Part shown: positions 63,655 through 64,000 of the stretch, piece by piece
Numbering within the stretch: the stretch's first letter is position 1
How the letters are laid out: each line of letters starts with the position of its first letter
NCBI RefSeq assembly: GCF_003473485.1
Contig: NC_053045.1
Coordinates: 60,244,494 to 60,308,493 of the forward strand
From: Medicago truncatula
Lineage: Eukaryota; Streptophyta; Magnoliopsida; Fabales; Fabaceae
Direction: 5' to 3'
DNA length: 64,000 bases
Made by a program: the position numbers and the translations under genes
Notes under the pieces: model-generated
The model's input: only the letters and a program-made list of their open reading frames with translations
Told to the model about the DNA's origin: nothing
Database searches by the model: none

Positions 63655-63785
63655 TAAATAAAGTGGTAATCCACTGAAATTAAACTCACACACAATTGTG
63701 AGGTTCTAGGTTCAAACCCGAATCACGACGTCTGGCCTTACAATTTTGACATTTGCCAATTGAGCTTGGACTAGACACAATTAAT
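63655..63785. repeat. Possible SINE-like block
   Basis: It contains GGTTCAAACCC (B-box-like) and TTGCCAATTGAGCTTGG. It may be another tRNA-derived scrap. Ends and orientation are unclear. Confidence 0.3.
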
Positions 63786-64000
63786 TTTTACTTGAGTAAA
63801 TATTGCCCAAAACAATATACTGTAGATGATTTATTCAAGTAAAAATTAAAGGGCAAGTGGGCAAAAATCAAACGTTTGTTAGCTCCCCGTGGTAAATTGG
63901 TAGAGTAAACGATAAAGGGGAAGGAAAACCCTAGCATAGCAGCATAGCTTGGCACCCCCAATCAGGTTAACGCCAGTCGCATTGAAACCAAACCAAGCCA
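63786..64000. other. Right end of the window
   Basis: No gene is recognised in the remaining bases. Confidence 0.3.

Overview
The window looks like nuclear DNA of a dicot plant, most likely a papilionoid legume close to Medicago, Trifolium or pea. It is AT-rich and its genes are mosaics of small exons. Its DNA repeats (Stowaway, Tourist, Mutator-type and hAT MITEs, L1-type LINEs, tRNA-derived SINEs) are of the kinds that fill legume gene space. The species is an inference; I ran no search.

Seven host genes look whole. From left to right they are: psbX (minus, 5.0-5.4 kb), a BIG GRAIN 1-like gene (minus, 11.5-12.6 kb), a WAV2-type alpha/beta hydrolase (plus, 18.8-22.6 kb, 7 exons), a PLASTID MOVEMENT IMPAIRED 1-RELATED gene (minus, 24.1-27.4 kb, 2 coding exons), a myosin XI-K gene (minus, 36.0-50.1 kb, 39 coding exons, 1530 codons), plastid threonine synthase (plus, 56.7-58.3 kb, intronless) and VIP3/SKI8 (minus, 60.2-62.9 kb, 2 exons). 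An eighth gene, resembling glycerophosphocholine acyltransferase (plus, 32.8-34.7 kb, 7 exons), has an altered C-terminus. One broken host gene, a PDAT-like acyltransferase, lies at 15.4-16.2 kb. For the spliced genes I joined exons at GT/AG sites, and every joint keeps the reading frame.

Two groups match Arabidopsis neighbourhoods that I recall: WAV2, PMIR1 and XI-K (At5g20520, At5g20610, At5g20490), and threonine synthase with VIP3 (At4g29840, At4g29830). The first group joins three genes linked to the cytoskeleton, organelle movement or root bending.

The rest is repeats. The best supported are two hAT-type elements with perfect 8-bp target duplications, two Mutator-type elements with perfect 9-bp duplications (one 1.5 kb long with a possible captured gene piece), and a LINE fragment holding five 173-bp tandem copies of its own coding sequence. 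The least expected pattern is a scattered set of tiny insertions. Each is only 10-23 bases, most reduce to a few bases such as TCTC or TTGTC followed by an A-run, and each is flanked by direct repeats of 10-22 bases. They look like almost completely 5'-truncated LINE insertions.
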